Notes: generated by a model not told the origin, from the letters alone. A DNA stretch of 64,000 nucleotides from Ianthella basta (GCA_964019415.1 OZ025877.1:3242879-3306878), one strand, 5' to 3'. Shown: positions 10,637 through 25,600, counted from the stretch's first letter. Numbers and translations are program-made.

Positions 10637-13600
10637 AGGAGGTAAGTCATAGATGTCACTGGGTTCTACTAAAGGTCAGTTAGAACTGGCCCACAGGTGG
10701 CTGTCTTAGACAGGTTCCACTGTATACAGTGTAGATAGACAACTACTGAAAGACTCTGCCTACAGGAACAACAGTGTGGCCTAACTTTCAAACTGGAGGC
10801 CAGAATCAGCCTTACATGGAGGAAGTTGAGGAGGCTAGCCAGCAAACAATGCTTTTCCTCTCTCTTCCTTTCCATGGCACCACAGTTTTATGACCTCTGG
10901 TTATTCAAAAGTGGATCCCCCTTCATCCAATCATGTCAGCCATATGTAGGAAAAGATATAGGAAATATTTTATATTATAATTAGTGTATAAAATTCCTTT
11001 AGAATTAAAAGGGATTTAGGAATGGCCAGCAGAAAAAAGCATAGAAACAAGCTACAGTAACTCAACACAATGATGAACCACATTGCCATGAAGTTCGCTA
11101 TGCATTCCTAATTTTCTTGTATATCTACATGGACCCAAATGTCTAGCTAGCATAATCCCAAGTAGCTACAAGGAAATTAGTAATGCATAGCAAACTTCAC
11201 GGCAATGTGGTTCATCATGGTGTTGAATTACTGTTACTTGTTTCTATGCTTTTTCTGCTGGCCATTCCTAAATCCCTTTTAATTCTAAACAATTTTTATA
11301 CATTAGTTTGTACAGTTTTTGCATATCCAAAGGACTATGGTTACACCAGCTGTAGATTGATACCAGCACTGACTATACTCCTTCCTTAAATTAGTTGAAG
11401 ATTGTGCAAGCATCGAGCACAGTAATGCCACTTTAGATGAAGTGGCTGCCGTGTACCGTATACTGTACACCAGCATAACAAAATGGCGGCATTGGGGTAT
11501 CTTTAATGCACGGTGAGGACACATTTCCTGCCCGCTCCAGCGCTGTACTCATTGGATTGCCGCCGGCGCTCAGATCCAGATCCTCGTACACGGCTTAGGT
11601 CCGTAGATGCCCTGTGTCGAGCGCTAGGAGTGCGCAAAAATTTGGTGGGAAGAAAAAGAATATGAAAAGACAAAATAGGGTACGAGCAGCCTATGACACT
11701 TTTCTCTTATGTGTACTCTAGGTTGCCTTTGGGTACGTTGCTGTGGTCAATGCACCAAAAGAAGTCATGGCCTTTAATTGTTCTTTGCCACTGCCGTTTG
11801 GCTAGTTTAACTGAAGCGTCCTAATACATTAAGACAGGGACATCATTTTGAACTGGGCACATTCCTAAATAGATGTCACCAGCGTGACGTCTGATACATA
11901 TTAATTATAATATTATTTGGTATTATATAGTTTCTTTCTGTTCTTGTGCAGCAAGTGACAAACTTTTCAAAGGTAGTCACAAACTCAAAGGCAAAAATGT
12001 GTCAGTGAGGAATGCAAAGCCACCGACTGAAAAGCAAAGGGCTCAGGCTGTGTTCACCACTGGAAAGCAGTCAGTCAGCTCAACATTAACTTCAACACAG
12101 CACACTCCTCCCAAGAAAGTACCATCTCAGCAGGAGCCCCTGATGCCAGCTTTAAAGCCGAATCATTCTATAACAATGACTAGCAGTGAGCAGTTGCCGA
12201 TCCAGAGCAACCTTACTGGCACTACTGTCCAGTCGCAGTCAGAACCATGGCAGACCACTAACCAGGTACAACCTGTCCTGATGAGTCCGCAGGTTGGAAA
12301 TACACAGGCCCCATCCATGGACTTGGGCAGTACTACTAGACCCGTTGAACTTTCACAGTTTCAAAACATGAACATTTTTGAAGCTGCACAACTTCCACCA
12401 GCTCAATTCCCAATAGCTCGACCAGATAGTGAGCCAGCTCAATCATCTTCTCCTCTTACTACGAGCGAACCTAGTTTGCTAGATGCATCTCCGCATGCGA
12501 CAAATGCTTCCCAATCGCACATGCAAGCAAATGTATTTCAGGTTGCACCCACCTTACCCCTCTCTTCTCCGTTGGTGGACCCCTCTCAGCTTGGCAACCA
12601 GGGGAACGGGAACACAAGGATGACCATTTCACAGGAACCTCTCACTCAGTCAGTATTGGAAGAGTGGCGTACCTTGCAGAATGTGGGCCATCCCTCACAA
12701 GATGGCATGCAGCAGCATGCCCAGGGCAACACCGTGCAGCAGCAAGCTTTTCAAGCTGTACAACAGCAAGGTGTGTCACTGCACCTTGGCTATCCTGGAC
12801 TACAGTATCAATCTCTAAATGTACATCAGCATGGTGACTTTGCTGGGCTTCAGCACAGCACTCATGCCGGACCACAGCAAGGCAAAACTGTCACATTGCA
12901 GCGTGGTGTCCATACTAGCCTGCAGCATGGCACTCACACTGGGCTCCAGCACAACCTCTACGCTAGTCCGCAGCAAGGTGCCCACACTGGACCACAGCAG
13001 GGTGCCCACACTGCACCACAGCAGGGTGCCCACACTGCACCACAGCAGGGTGCCCACACTGGACCACAGCAGGGTGCCCACACTGGACCACAGCAGGGTG
13101 CCCACACTGGACCACAGCAAGGTGCCCACACTGGACCACAGCAAGGTGCCCACACTGGACCACAGCAGGGTGCCCACACTGGACCACAGCAGGGTGCCCA
13201 CACTGGACCACAGCAGGGTGCCTACACTGCACCACAGCAAGGTGCCCACACTGGACCACAGCAGGGTGCCCACACTGGACCACAGCAGGGTGCCCACACT
13301 GGACCACAGCAGGGTGCCTACACTGCACCACAGCAAGCTGCCCACACTGGACCACAGCAGGGTGCCCACACTGGACCACAGCAGGGTGCCCACACTGGAC
13401 CACAGCAGGGTGCCCACACTGGACCACAGCAGGGTGCCCACACTGGACCACAGCAGGGTGCCCACACTGGACCACAGCAAGGTGCCCACACTGGACCACA
13501 GCAGGGTGCCCACACTGGACCACAGCAAGGTGCCTACACTGCACCACAGCAGGGTGCCCACACTGGACCACAGCAGGATGCCCACACTGGACCACAGCAG

Positions 13601-16600
13601 GATGCCCACACTGGACCACAGCAGGGTGCCCACACTGGACCACAGCAGGGTGCCCACACTGGACCACAGCAAGGTGCCTACACTGCACCACAGCAGGGTG
13701 CCCACACTGGACCACAGCAGGATGCCCACACTGGACCACAGCAGGATGCCCACACTGGACCACAGCAGGGTGCCCACACTGGACCACAGCAGGGTGCCCA
13801 CACTGGACTGCAGCATGAATATAACCCTGGATTGTTGTACAGTGCACCTTTTGGTTTGCAGCCTGATACCCACACTGCACATGAACCACTGCAGGGTGTA
13901 TCAGCAGCACATCTGAACATGGGCGTTTTACAGTCTGGCAGTCAAGGAGAACTTGGGAAATCTTCTTCTGCCCCCATGGGATTTTCCCCCAGCAGCACTG
14001 GCAATCAAAGGGAACTATCCCTACCTATTGAAGAAAGTGTCAAATTGAATGCTCCTCACGAGTGGCCCTCTTTCTCTACTGAAAGTGAGGACACAGTGCC
14101 TGCAGCAGCTCAAGCTCAGCTATCTGGGCAGCATTCATTGCCTTCTAATGAAGGAGGAGTAGTGGTGCAAGTTGAAGGAGTGACAGGATTGACAAGTGAT
14201 AGTTTGGATTTGGCTTTTGATGATGAAGACAAAGGGGGTGGTGAAATTGATGATATTCAGTGGAAAGGGGATATAGCACTCATCAGCTTCAAAGAAAAGA
14301 GAAGTGAGTGCTTTCTATTTATCACATAGTGTGTGCACATAATTATGTAATATAATAATTATTATAGCTGTTCTCTGTATTTTACAGTTGCTGCACAGGT
14401 GGCATCCAAAGATATTTGGCGTGTAATGGGAAGAACAGTGAAAGTTTCTCTGTATCAGCCGAAGCCTGATCCACTACATGAGATCCTTGCTCAATATACC
14501 AGAGAGAACACACTAGTGCTGAGGGATCTACCTGCCTCGGTGACCGATGAACATCTTTTCACTCATCTTGAACTTGTTGCAGGGATGACGGAAGATGAAG
14601 ACTTCAAGTTTGATCGAAGGGAAGACAGTGCCTTGCTGAAACTGAACAGAAGTGAGTTAAATGATTTCTGTTTCTGGGATGATTTATAGCACTTGACTAT
14701 GCCTCATGCTATACAGTGGAACCCTGCCTTGCGGACACCCCTGAAAAGCGGACACCTCGATTACAGTGGAACCCCTATAATGCGGACACCCTTCGGAATA
14801 AGAGAAGTGTCCTGATTATGGGGGTGTCTGCATTTCAGAGGTATGGCTTAAAAGCCCATACGTTAAAGCAATCATGTAATATGCATGAAAAGTATCAAAA
14901 TAAGATGAATCTGTAAAGGTAGAGGTAGTTCGCTCGAGCACTCGACTCACACACCATTTCTGAAGTCAATTCTAAAGGGTAGCTGCTCGTGCTGAACTTT
15001 CCCATGTTAAAAACACTTTCAAAACCCTTAGTATAGACGATTTGCGGCACTCGTCAACTTCTGTGCTGTTCCTGTCACTTGTCAGAGGTAGAGGTGCAAA
15101 TCAGGGAGCGGCCATTTTCTGGCAGCTGATCGAATGTCCGGATTATCGGGTGGGGTTTATACAGAGTTGTATAGGGCGGTACACAGGGCGCTGTCCGTAA
15201 TACAGAGTAATGGGGTGTCCACATTTCAAGGAGAAGTTTATACAGGTAGAATAGGGCCAGTCATAGGGACTTTAGAAAGTGTCCTCATAATCGAGGTGTC
15301 CGCTTTTTAGGGGTGTCCGCAAGGCGGGGTTCCACTGTATGTGGACACTTTCTAAATTCCCAACAATTGCCCCGATTGTGAACCACTAGCAGCACTGGAC
15401 ACATTCACAGAACTGGTGAAGCACCTCCATTGCAATTTTACTATGGCATACATAGTATACTTTGATTTTTAGGTGCGAATGAGACTGCAAAATGGTTATT
15501 GACTCTGGAACCGGTCATTATTTTCATCAAGAGACGCAGCTATTCAATCGAAGCTGTATGTAGGATGCCTGAAACATAAGTGTTCTTTTTGAAAGTTAAA
15601 AGTTTGGCAACAAAGCATGCTTCAGGATTAAAGCAGTCAAAATTCCTCTGCCCACATAAGTCACTATAGAGCCAATTATAATTGCACCATTATTGAAGTC
15701 AGTTGTGTGTGCTTTGCTTTACCCAAGTTATACATAATTATTATAATACCATGCTGTATATTTCCCTTTAGACATGGCCCAGGATGTGTGGCAAAAGCTA
15801 TCTTCTTCATCCCGTCCACTAGTCAAGAAAGCAAAAACCATGCTCAAAGTAGAAATCTTGCCTCCTGCCAATGCAGTTAAACTAGAAGGCTTTAAGGATG
15901 ACTGCTGCAGCGAAGAGTTCTTAGAGATGTACTTTAAGAATAAGAAGAAATCGGGTGCAGGAGGGAATGTATCTGTGGTAGTTACTGGACGACAGCAGGC
16001 AGCTATCACCTTTGAAGATATACATGGTGAGTGACATTAAAGCCAGTACCATGCACCTATGTATACATTTTATGCATTACATCAGTCTGTGACTTTGGCT
16101 GCTGCTTTTTTCTCCCCTTAACTATGTATTTACAGTGATCCCAAGTGTGTTATCCCACAACCATTCCAAGGTGTTGGGACAGAGAGTATCAGTGAAACTC
16201 TACCACCCCATTCTTAGTGACTGGTTCAAGGCAGATGGATCAAGCGCCGGCCAACCAAAGCGCGCAAAATCGATGCAGCACAAGTTTTTTACAGTGCCGG
16301 TCTCTGCTGCCATTCACCATCACTTCAAGAGGACTGATTTCATGTCCCCACTGAATGAGAAACTGATGGGTTTATGTGGTAAAGCTACACTCACTGAAAA
16401 GGGCATTTTGGTAGAGCCAACTACTGGCAGTGAATGGAATGAGCAGTGGGTTACTCAGTGCAAGGAAGCAGCTGAAAAATTCAAATCATCTATTTCTGAG
16501 TTGTTCCTTGATGTGCCACCTGGTGTCATGGACAAAGTGTATCGTGTCATTGCGGCCCAGGTCCACAACCCGAATGTCACCATATCCCCAACAGAGACTG

Positions 16601-19600
16601 GAGACCAGGTGTACTTGGTGGGAAGCACTTTTGATGTGGAGGAGTTGGAAGCTAAGATAAAGAAGATTGTTTATGAGCACCTGGACACAAATAAGGATGA
16701 GAACCTGCCAGTTCCTGTGTTGGTGCTCATTGATCAATGTGTAGGCCAGCAGCTGAAGAAGGCACATACAAATGTGCTGTTTGAGACATTTCTTCAAAAG
16801 GATAAACTTCAGGTTAGTGGCAAAGATGCAAGCTGTGACAAGTTTTTAGAAGATGTCCAGAAACTACACCCAGAAGTGATTGATGTTCGCTTGGGAAAGG
16901 AAGCTGTTTGTCTTCTAGCCAGTGCAAGTGGTAAGGCGCTGCTTCTTAGCAAGATTGGAGAGCAACCAGTTGGCTACTACTTTACAGATGTGGATGGAAA
17001 GCTGCCCACTAGTGATTTAGCAATAGTCACTGGACTCCATCTTGTTAGTGAAAACAGAGAAGTAGCAATCAAAGTGGCTAAGGACCTGCAGAGCACTCTT
17101 GCAATACACAGTGTTGATGTTCCCGAGGAGTTTAAGCACACTGTACGCAGTCAGGCATGGTGTGCAACTCGAAGGAGAATTGAAAACAATTTCATTGCGC
17201 AATTATTTCCCCAGCCAGAGACCAGGAAGGTTGTTGTGGCATGTGATTCCATGCATGCTGTACAGATTAAAGCAGACTTGGAACAATTCGTACGTGATGT
17301 GTGCTACAGCAACAGCACTATTAAGATGGAGCGATTGCAGTGGGAGTATATGGACAAGTACGACAAGGATTGGAAGGATTTCTTGGATGACATCAAGGGC
17401 AGTGGGTTGAAGTACTCACTTCCAGGTGCTACGGGTTCCGCAGTGATTAAGATAGGAGGTGAAGCAACCCCTTTGGCTAAATTTGCTCGCCGCGTTCATG
17501 AGATTTGTGATAATGTCAAAGTTGGAAAGAAAGAGGTATCCAAACCTGGAGCAGTCAAGCATTTTCAGTCCACTACGGGAAAGAAGACTTTGAAGGGAAT
17601 TGCTGCTGAGCAGAAAGCTGTTGTGGAAGTGTACACTGTGGAAGAAGAGGCTGAAGAAGCTAATAGGGCTACAGCCTCCCTGCATCGCAAGATCTGTCAT
17701 GGAACCACTGATGATGGCCGCATTCTTAACATCATGCAGGGTGACTTAACAGAGTTTTCAGCTGATGTGATGGTGAATGCTGCCAATGAGCAACTGAATC
17801 ACGTTGGAGGCATAGCTGGGATCATTTCAGGGAAAGGTGGTCCCATTGTTCAGGAAGAATCGACCAAGTATGTTGAACGTGCTGGGCAGTTGAATGTAGG
17901 TGACGCTGTTCTTCTCAAAGCTGTGGGTAACTTGCCCTGCAAGGCCATAGTTCATGCAGTGGGCCCTCGTTGGAATGGAGGCCATGCCCATGAAGAGGCC
18001 TACCTTGCCAAGGCAGTCCGTAACAGCCTTGTGGAAGCATCAAAGCACAACTACACATCAATTGCTTTTCCAGCCATCAGTTCGGGAATATTCGGTGTCC
18101 CTGTAGACATCTGTGCTAGGGCAATGATGCAGGGTATCAAGGAGTTTTCAGCACTTGGCAAGCCGCCACAGCTTAGCTCCATCACCATCATGCTATTTCA
18201 GGGTGAGCATATCAATACCTTCACGCAAGCAGCTAACGGAGTTCTGAAGGAATTTTCTGAACAGCCAGGTGGCTGTTCGGCATCTGCTCCTCACTCATCT
18301 GTTCAGAAAAAGGCAAGTTCCACAGGACCAAGACGCCCATCAGGTGTGCCAGCTGTACAAGGTCTGGAGCTGAAGAAAGGCTCACTGACGTCTTACCAGG
18401 TGAAGCTACATACAGCTACTAACTGAGATATTCCTTCTCGTTTTGCATGGTTCCTCTAAGCAAGGTTCACCTATCAGGTGCAACCACTATGCTGTCACTT
18501 GAGAAAATGCAATTTATGTTTGATGTGCGTTTGTTGTTCAGCAAATATTTTCTTTGTAGAATCACTTGCAATTGTGTATGTTTATCAGTGAGTGTTCATG
18601 GATTTGGTTTTCTACATTTTATTCAGGCTGATGTTTATGTGAACACTGCTCACAACCAGTTGAACCTAAATCATGGTGCTGTGGCTCAGAGCCTCCTCAA
18701 GGCTGGTGGCTCTACTATCCAGGATGAGTGTAACCGTGTAGTGGCCAGTCGAGGGACAATCGCATACTGGGACATTGCTACCACTACCGGAGGGTATCTT
18801 CAGTGCCAGCACATTATCCACACAGTGGGAGCCAACTACCAAGGCAGAGGTTGTGAGCAGGTATGCACTATTTTTTGTTTGGTGCAGGATAACGCCATAA
18901 TGTAAACTTTTTAGCAACATAGCCCCTGTATGTGTAATCTTAAATAGCTGAAACCCACAAAGTGGAAGGGTTGGTCTAACATACATTGTGATTAGTTCAC
19001 ACCAGTCCTAACAATTAGTAGTCTGGCTTGCTAGACCATTCCATCTACATGCCGGGGGCGATGAATGGGAGGGACGGTCTGGCAGCATTCATGATTGGTT
19101 CGCACCTTCGCATTATCAAACTTGCACCTATTCTATTGTGAAATTCATAAGCAATACCGTACGGTAAATCTGTGCGATTGGGCTGAACCATATGGTACAT
19201 GTACAAGCACTTTTGCAATTGCTGTTGCCAACCACCAGAACAGAACTACAGGTTGGTGAAAGACTGATACGCTGACTGTAATGGGGAAAATACATGCGAC
19301 AGTTCATCATCTAGTATTCTAAACCGGCATGAAGCAAGGAAGCACACGTTCACGTGAAATTCAACTGCTGGTGCATTCTTCTTAAGTTCTATGCGAGTGA
19401 ATGGCCCATTGCAACCCTCTCCACGGTTGGTCGGTCGATCTCTAGCCAGAAAGTGATCCAAGAGAGGAATAGAGTGAGGGATAGCTGAGCTTCGAGCCCT
19501 TGTCAATCACCAAAGCCAGAGCACAGCCACAGACAAAGCCCACTCTTGCGTAAGTAAAGCTCCTCAAGTCAATGAATACTATCAGCAGGAATTTCTGCCA

Positions 19601-22600
19601 AACGCATCTGATTGGTCGAATAGGTGTGAACTAATCGTTACTGCCGCTAGACTGTCCCTTCCCAGCCCTAAGCGCCCGGCGTTTAGATGGAACAGTCTAG
19701 TGAGCTGGGCTAAACAATTAGTAGAACATGGTGGAGCAATTTAAGAGATGCCATCATTTTTTGCCTTCGAAACTCTTTGGACTCCCGAACGTGCACTGTC
19801 TTGGCGGCAATGTCCCCTGTACTTCATGCGGCAGCTTTACAGCCGTACTTCAGATTGATCCCACCAACCATGAATCTGCTTGACTGTTAGAGTAAAAAGC
19901 ATGCAGTGATATGTTTACAACTTGAAAAGGAACCTCTCTTACATTCCCGTGTACTTTTGCAGGAGCATGTAATAACAGGGTTATGGAGTGAAAGATAAAG
20001 GAATTTGCATGCATGTAGCGTTGCAACACGAATGCTGGTGTCCTGGCCATTGAAAATGGTGGAATTTGTATCACTTTGCTGTGGTTAAACAATGGCTGTC
20101 TTTTCTTCTAACCCTGATAGGTAATGTTGATTCCTCTGTGCCCGAGTTAGTAGTGAAGGCCATTTAAAACTATGAATACTATTGCCAAGAATTTTTGGTA
20201 GTAGTATTCATAGAAGGATACTTAGCAGCAATATTCTTAGCTGCTGAATCTGAGCATCTTATGGGTTGGGACCAGGGGGGTCAGACAAAGTCCTGGGATT
20301 GTGCAATACCAGCACTTTAATAATTGCATTTCTGACATTCCAATCATGTCTCCATGTAATAGCCCACCGTGCTGAGGCCGAGTCTGCCTACCCTGAGCTA
20401 TGGCAGGGCCTTGTACTGCATTCGCGCCCCTGGTATGACCCGTACGTACGTAGCTAAGTAGCCATACGGTGGATTGGGCTTAGTTGTCGGACTGCTTTCA
20501 CGATTGAGTTGTTGCAAATTATCGCAATGTTTCTCGAGGATTGCCAGCACGGTTTAGCCATTTTTAGCATCCCTGCTGCCGAATGTGACAAGACGTGTAC
20601 AGAACCAAGACAACTGCGTGGATTTGGCTGCCGATTGCACTCTCATTGTAGAAGCAGTCGACCTATCAGTCTTGCAGTCCTGAAGTGATCAATGAGGACT
20701 TGCTACCAGCTTCTAAGGAGTCACTTCCACAGCAGCACTTGCTCAGTACTCCAGATTAGGCTCCATCTGTCTCGTAGCCAGTATCAGCGAACACTCGTAC
20801 ACCAACTTTGTAAAATGCTTGCAAAACCTACCTAGATGCTGAGGAACGGCGGGGAATGGTCCTTTTTCTGAAAGTCCTTGTCCAACTGTGTGCTCAGAAG
20901 CAAAGAAACAACCGATGCAACATGTTTATCGAAATATATCCGCTCTTAGCTAGTATAGGGAAAATACACAGTATAGAGCAGCCACATCGGCCATTTTTCG
21001 AACGCACGTGACCTTGACCGACCCCCCTGGGTTGGGAGTCTTCAGACTAGGTGTGAAATAATCACTATGTATGCTGGACCATCCCTTCCATTTTTCACCT
21101 CCCTGTCCTGGGTGCTTAGGGACTGTCTAACTAACCAGACGAACTAATGCATTAACCCATTAGGGCCCAAAGACGCAAATTTGCGTCAAATATTTGTATG
21201 CGCTTAAGGCCCAATGACACATATTTGTGTCAAGACGAACTTTCCCTTCATTTGGCTGCCAAGAACGGAGGAATGGTACGAACCTTTCACAGCACGCCTG
21301 GCAGTCATTTGGCCACCATTTTGAACTCTTGCCGTCTCTTCTGGTCGTTCTCGCGCCGCGCAACCAAGCGCCGAACGTTTTGCGAAGTTACGCACCATTT
21401 TAGTGCGTGACCAGAAAGCTACCACGTACCACGTAGCGACAAGAACGAATGCAGTCGGCTGTTGAACAAATAGTCCAGCAGCTAGAGCGGCTCCTAGGTT
21501 CTTTTCTGGGTCACATAAGTGCCAGCAAATAAAATACAAGCGTTCGCTTACCGTTCTCGTCTTCTTCGGCTGCACAAGCTTGCGAAGAATCTAGAGCTGG
21601 GTCACGAACACCCCATAGCCTTTCTAAGAAACAGCACCATGGAATGCAACACCCAATGTCAACATTTTGCGCGAGGAAAGCCAGGAAAGCCACGGAAAAG
21701 CAAAAGTACGGGGCTTGTACGTAACCGCCATTTTTAAGTTGGGCTCACAGTACACGAGCGCGAAGTTTGAAATTGGGTCCTAATGGGTTAAGATGTGCAG
21801 TGTTGCCATTTTTGTTGGGCACATTCCTGAGTAGGCATCATCACTGTTATGTGTAATACGTGAGATGATCATTATGCTACTTGTACCTGTAGGCGTTAAG
21901 AATAATGCAATTTATTCACATGTAAGCTAATTACATGACAGACACTGGATTTAAAATTCATGCGGGTTGTGTCTTATCCTGTGTACTTCCTCTTATCCTG
22001 TGTACTTCCACAGAATATGGAGTCCATGATTACTAAAGTGATGCAAGAATGTGATCGCCTCAAAGCCACATCAGTGGCATTCCCTGCACTCGGAAGTGGC
22101 AACCTTGGGTTTCCAGAAAAAGTGGTGGCTGAGGTCATGGTCCGTACCATCTCCAGCTACCTCAGCAAGAATCCTAGGACTACGGTGAAGAAGGTCCTGC
22201 TGGTGATTTTCATGGACTCCACACACAGAGCCTTCCAACAGGCTATTGCAGGTACTCCATCCGTACCATCTGCAGTGCATCATGTGGAAAGCAATTTTGA
22301 GGTAGTTGGTGAGGTAGTGGATGCTCCAAGTACAACTGAAGTATATGCTGGACCATCTGAAGTATTATACTCATTCTCCTGCAATCGTGTTAATGTTGAT
22401 ATCGTCAATGGCGACATATCAGCCGATGATAGTGAAGGGATAATCAATACGGCTAGTGAATCACTTCAACTTCACAACTTTGGTGTGATGGGTGCATTGC
22501 GTAGGAAGGGAGGACAAGAGCTACAGGATGAGTGCAATGTAGCTGTAGCTAAATATGGTCATTTGGAACAACACAAGGTCATTGTGACTGGAGTAGGTAG

Positions 22601-25600
22601 GCGTACGCGTGATGGCTTGAAGTGTCTGAAGATCCTCCATGTCTTAGCTCCACAGTATAGTGGTGGCCTTGCCAGGACAGTATTAGAGGCACTGAAACGT
22701 GCAGACCAAGAGGGGCTACGTTCAGTTGCCCTCCCAGCTATTGGCACAGGTGAGCATGGCTTCTCATCTGCTCAGGCTGCAGAAGGGATTGCTGATGGTA
22801 TTCTGCAATTCAGCAAAAGTGTACACAACAATGTTGCTAGCATAAAGGTTATCCTGTTTCAGAGGGACCAGTTTGGTAGCTTCGCTTGGGCTTTCGAAGA
22901 GGCAGGAAAGAAAAAGGGCTTCCTAAAAAGGGCCTTTGATAGGATGACCAAAGGGGCAAAGTGGGCAGTGGAATCATTTCTTGGTGTTCCTCCTACACCC
23001 CACTACTCTGGATCCTCTCAGCAGTCTGCCTCAGTGAGATACTCAGAGACCACTGTATTGTGTATCAAAGTGTATGCTGGCGATACGTCTGCCATTGACA
23101 ATGTCTTCAAAGAAGTGGACATGGTAATTGCAGAAATGATAAAGGAAGATTATGTCAAAGATGATAAGGTCAACAAGCTATCGGCAAAGGCAGAAGCTGA
23201 TTTGACAAGGCAAGCAGAAATTCACCATGTAAGGATGTCTATTGACAGAGCCCCTCTGAACCAAGTACGTTTCAATGGTGAAAGGGCAGATGTGCTGTTA
23301 ATGAAGAGTGCTGTGCAGGAAGAGTTGCGACAAATTGAGAGTGAGGAAAATCGGTTGAAGGAGGCCGATCTCCTGACAAGCAAGTTTCAATGGCAGTGGA
23401 AGGACGTTAGTGGGAACTTCCAGAATTACGAAGCAATGTCCAACTTTGAAATTGAAGAGGCATATGGTAAACACAAGAAATCTGTTGTGGTTAAAACAGA
23501 AGCAGGACCAAGAAGCATTGACTTTGACCAAATGTATGAAATGGATGTGCGACCACCGTATGGATTCACTACTGTGAGGAGGAGGGACTTTGAACAGGAG
23601 AGGAAGGAAGGCGAGCACCCTTCGTCCTGGGTCCCCATGCCTGTGGACCCTGGTACTGGGCGAGAAGTTGAGTGTCATGTTGTGCAGCTCTCACCTACTA
23701 GCAAGGAATATAGTGATGTTGCTACTCAGTTCAACCTCACGATGGGGGGTGGAGGGCTGTCCACACGTGTAGCCTTTATGCAGGGATTAGGTCAGGCTAA
23801 CCAGGGAAGAATACAGAAGATTGAACGCATTCAAAATAGCAAGTTGTACGCACAGTACATTGCCAGGAAGAAAGCAATGGACAGAGCCAATCCAGGACAC
23901 CAGAATGAGAGGCAACTGTTTCATGGTTGCAGTCTTGCTGCAGTTGATCCTATCAATCAAGGAGGCTTCAATAGAAGCTATGCAGGGCAGCATGGTAAGA
24001 TTCAGTGTTCATATAGGGAAGAATGAACTATCCACTAAAGAATAGTAAACATGCCACAAAAATACAGAAACTAGGAAACTGTGTTACATGTCATGGACCT
24101 GTATGAGTGAAAGTGCTGTGAGACATTTTGTGGTCTTGGAGTATTCTATAGTCTCTGTTCTTTGCACCCTTATGACTGTGTATCGATTATATGGTAGATA
24201 AACGATAAGGGCTTCTGCCAGTGAAATTTCCCTGTCCTTTCTCCTCCTGATCGTGTCTGCATGAAGATTTAATGTAATGATTCAAGAAGTCAATGTGATG
24301 TTATAGTAAAAGTCGCAAGTAGTCTATGAAATTATAGTAAAAGATGCCGGAGAAAATGTACATCATGCATGCATATAAAGAGAATGGATAATGTGAATAA
24401 TAGATATGTGAAGTGAATATACATGTGTCAATGTGATAGTAAAAGTGACTGTTGAAAAGAGGATTCTGAAGTGTGTATGCCTGCCAATATGCACTTGCTA
24501 TGACCTGCCTCTCCTTGAAGTGAATGTTGCAAAGTGGAGCACTTAACACTGCTTTAATGTCCAGGTCGCCCTGTTGGTTCCCAGTCATTTGGTCAAGCTG
24601 TTGGGGCCGAACACTCGTCTCAGCTGGCAAGCGGGTGGCAGAATGATTGGAAGCCATAGCGCAACAAAGCAAGCAGCGAATCTGGAATTTGACAATCAGG
24701 CTGGGTGCGCGGTTGCCCAAAAAGCCCAACTGAGCGCCAGAGGCTGAGTCATGTAATAGGCTTACACAATGTGCAATCAGGTTTGTACAATGTACGGACA
24801 GACATAGGAATATATAATAGTATATATATTAAGAATTTCCTTTAACCCTATAGGCTCGAACTTTAATCTTCGCGCCATGCACTCAGTATGCGGAGTTAAA
24901 ATGGTGGCGCGCAGAGACTAAATGACTTGAGCCAATTGCACACACTTTGTGGCGTTGTCACTGCCAGAAAGGTGAAGATGACAGGAGGATAGTTCAACGC
25001 TGTCCCCGAGAATACCTAGGGCTCCTAATTTGCCAGTTCAAGAATGTTTGCAAGCACTTATGTAGGAAGACGATGAGAACGGCAAGTTTCTGCATGCTGT
25101 AAAGGCTAGAGATTGCTTATTTCCCCTCTACCATGGTAGCAATTTGAACAAGAGTCAATAGACTCTTGTTCAAATTGCCTTTGTTCCATAGACTGCTACA
25201 CAGTGTGACATTGGTATTAGGGAGAACGCGGGCAAATACGTTCAAACTTTAACAGTTGATTGCAGGCACTGGGTGCTACAAGGAGACAGGAAAAGCAAGC
25301 CAGGTAAGGTCCAACCACTGCTGTAGGTCCTCTGAGAAAGGTAATCCGCTTCAAGGTTTGTAGCAAAAGAAAGCAAACTTAACCTCTTAACCAAACTCTT
25401 AAACTGTGCCAATTTCTATGATGACTAAACTCATCATTTGCGCTTACGTGTGTACAAATTTATGATGAGTAAACTCGGCATTCGGGCCTAAAGTAGTCTC
25501 GCGTAGCCCAGACCGCAATAACCGGGTGGAAAGGGTCTGGGAGTTTTCTCAAGTGTAACTGTTCAATGTCTGTGGGAAGCCGGACAAGGTGTGAATCTAA

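Larger units (their letters stand above)
4785..11951 (+). other. Intron 1 of gene B (7.2 kb, transposon-rich)
   Basis: A phase-1 intron between the two halves of RRM 1. It contains the pogo-like derivative (5462-6214), a MITE fragment (6781-6960), a duplicated block (7579-7930 and 8370-8694), the hAT remnant (9083-10428), a long CA microsatellite and the palindrome-headed repeat (10981-11897). No host gene is seen inside. Confidence 0.7.

Noticed and set aside
12815..13916. Long open frames on both strands (up to about 365 codons) across the minisatellite
   Set aside because: A 24-bp unit without stops leaves all six frames open. Only the frame starting at 11952 continues in flanking exons with paralogue support.
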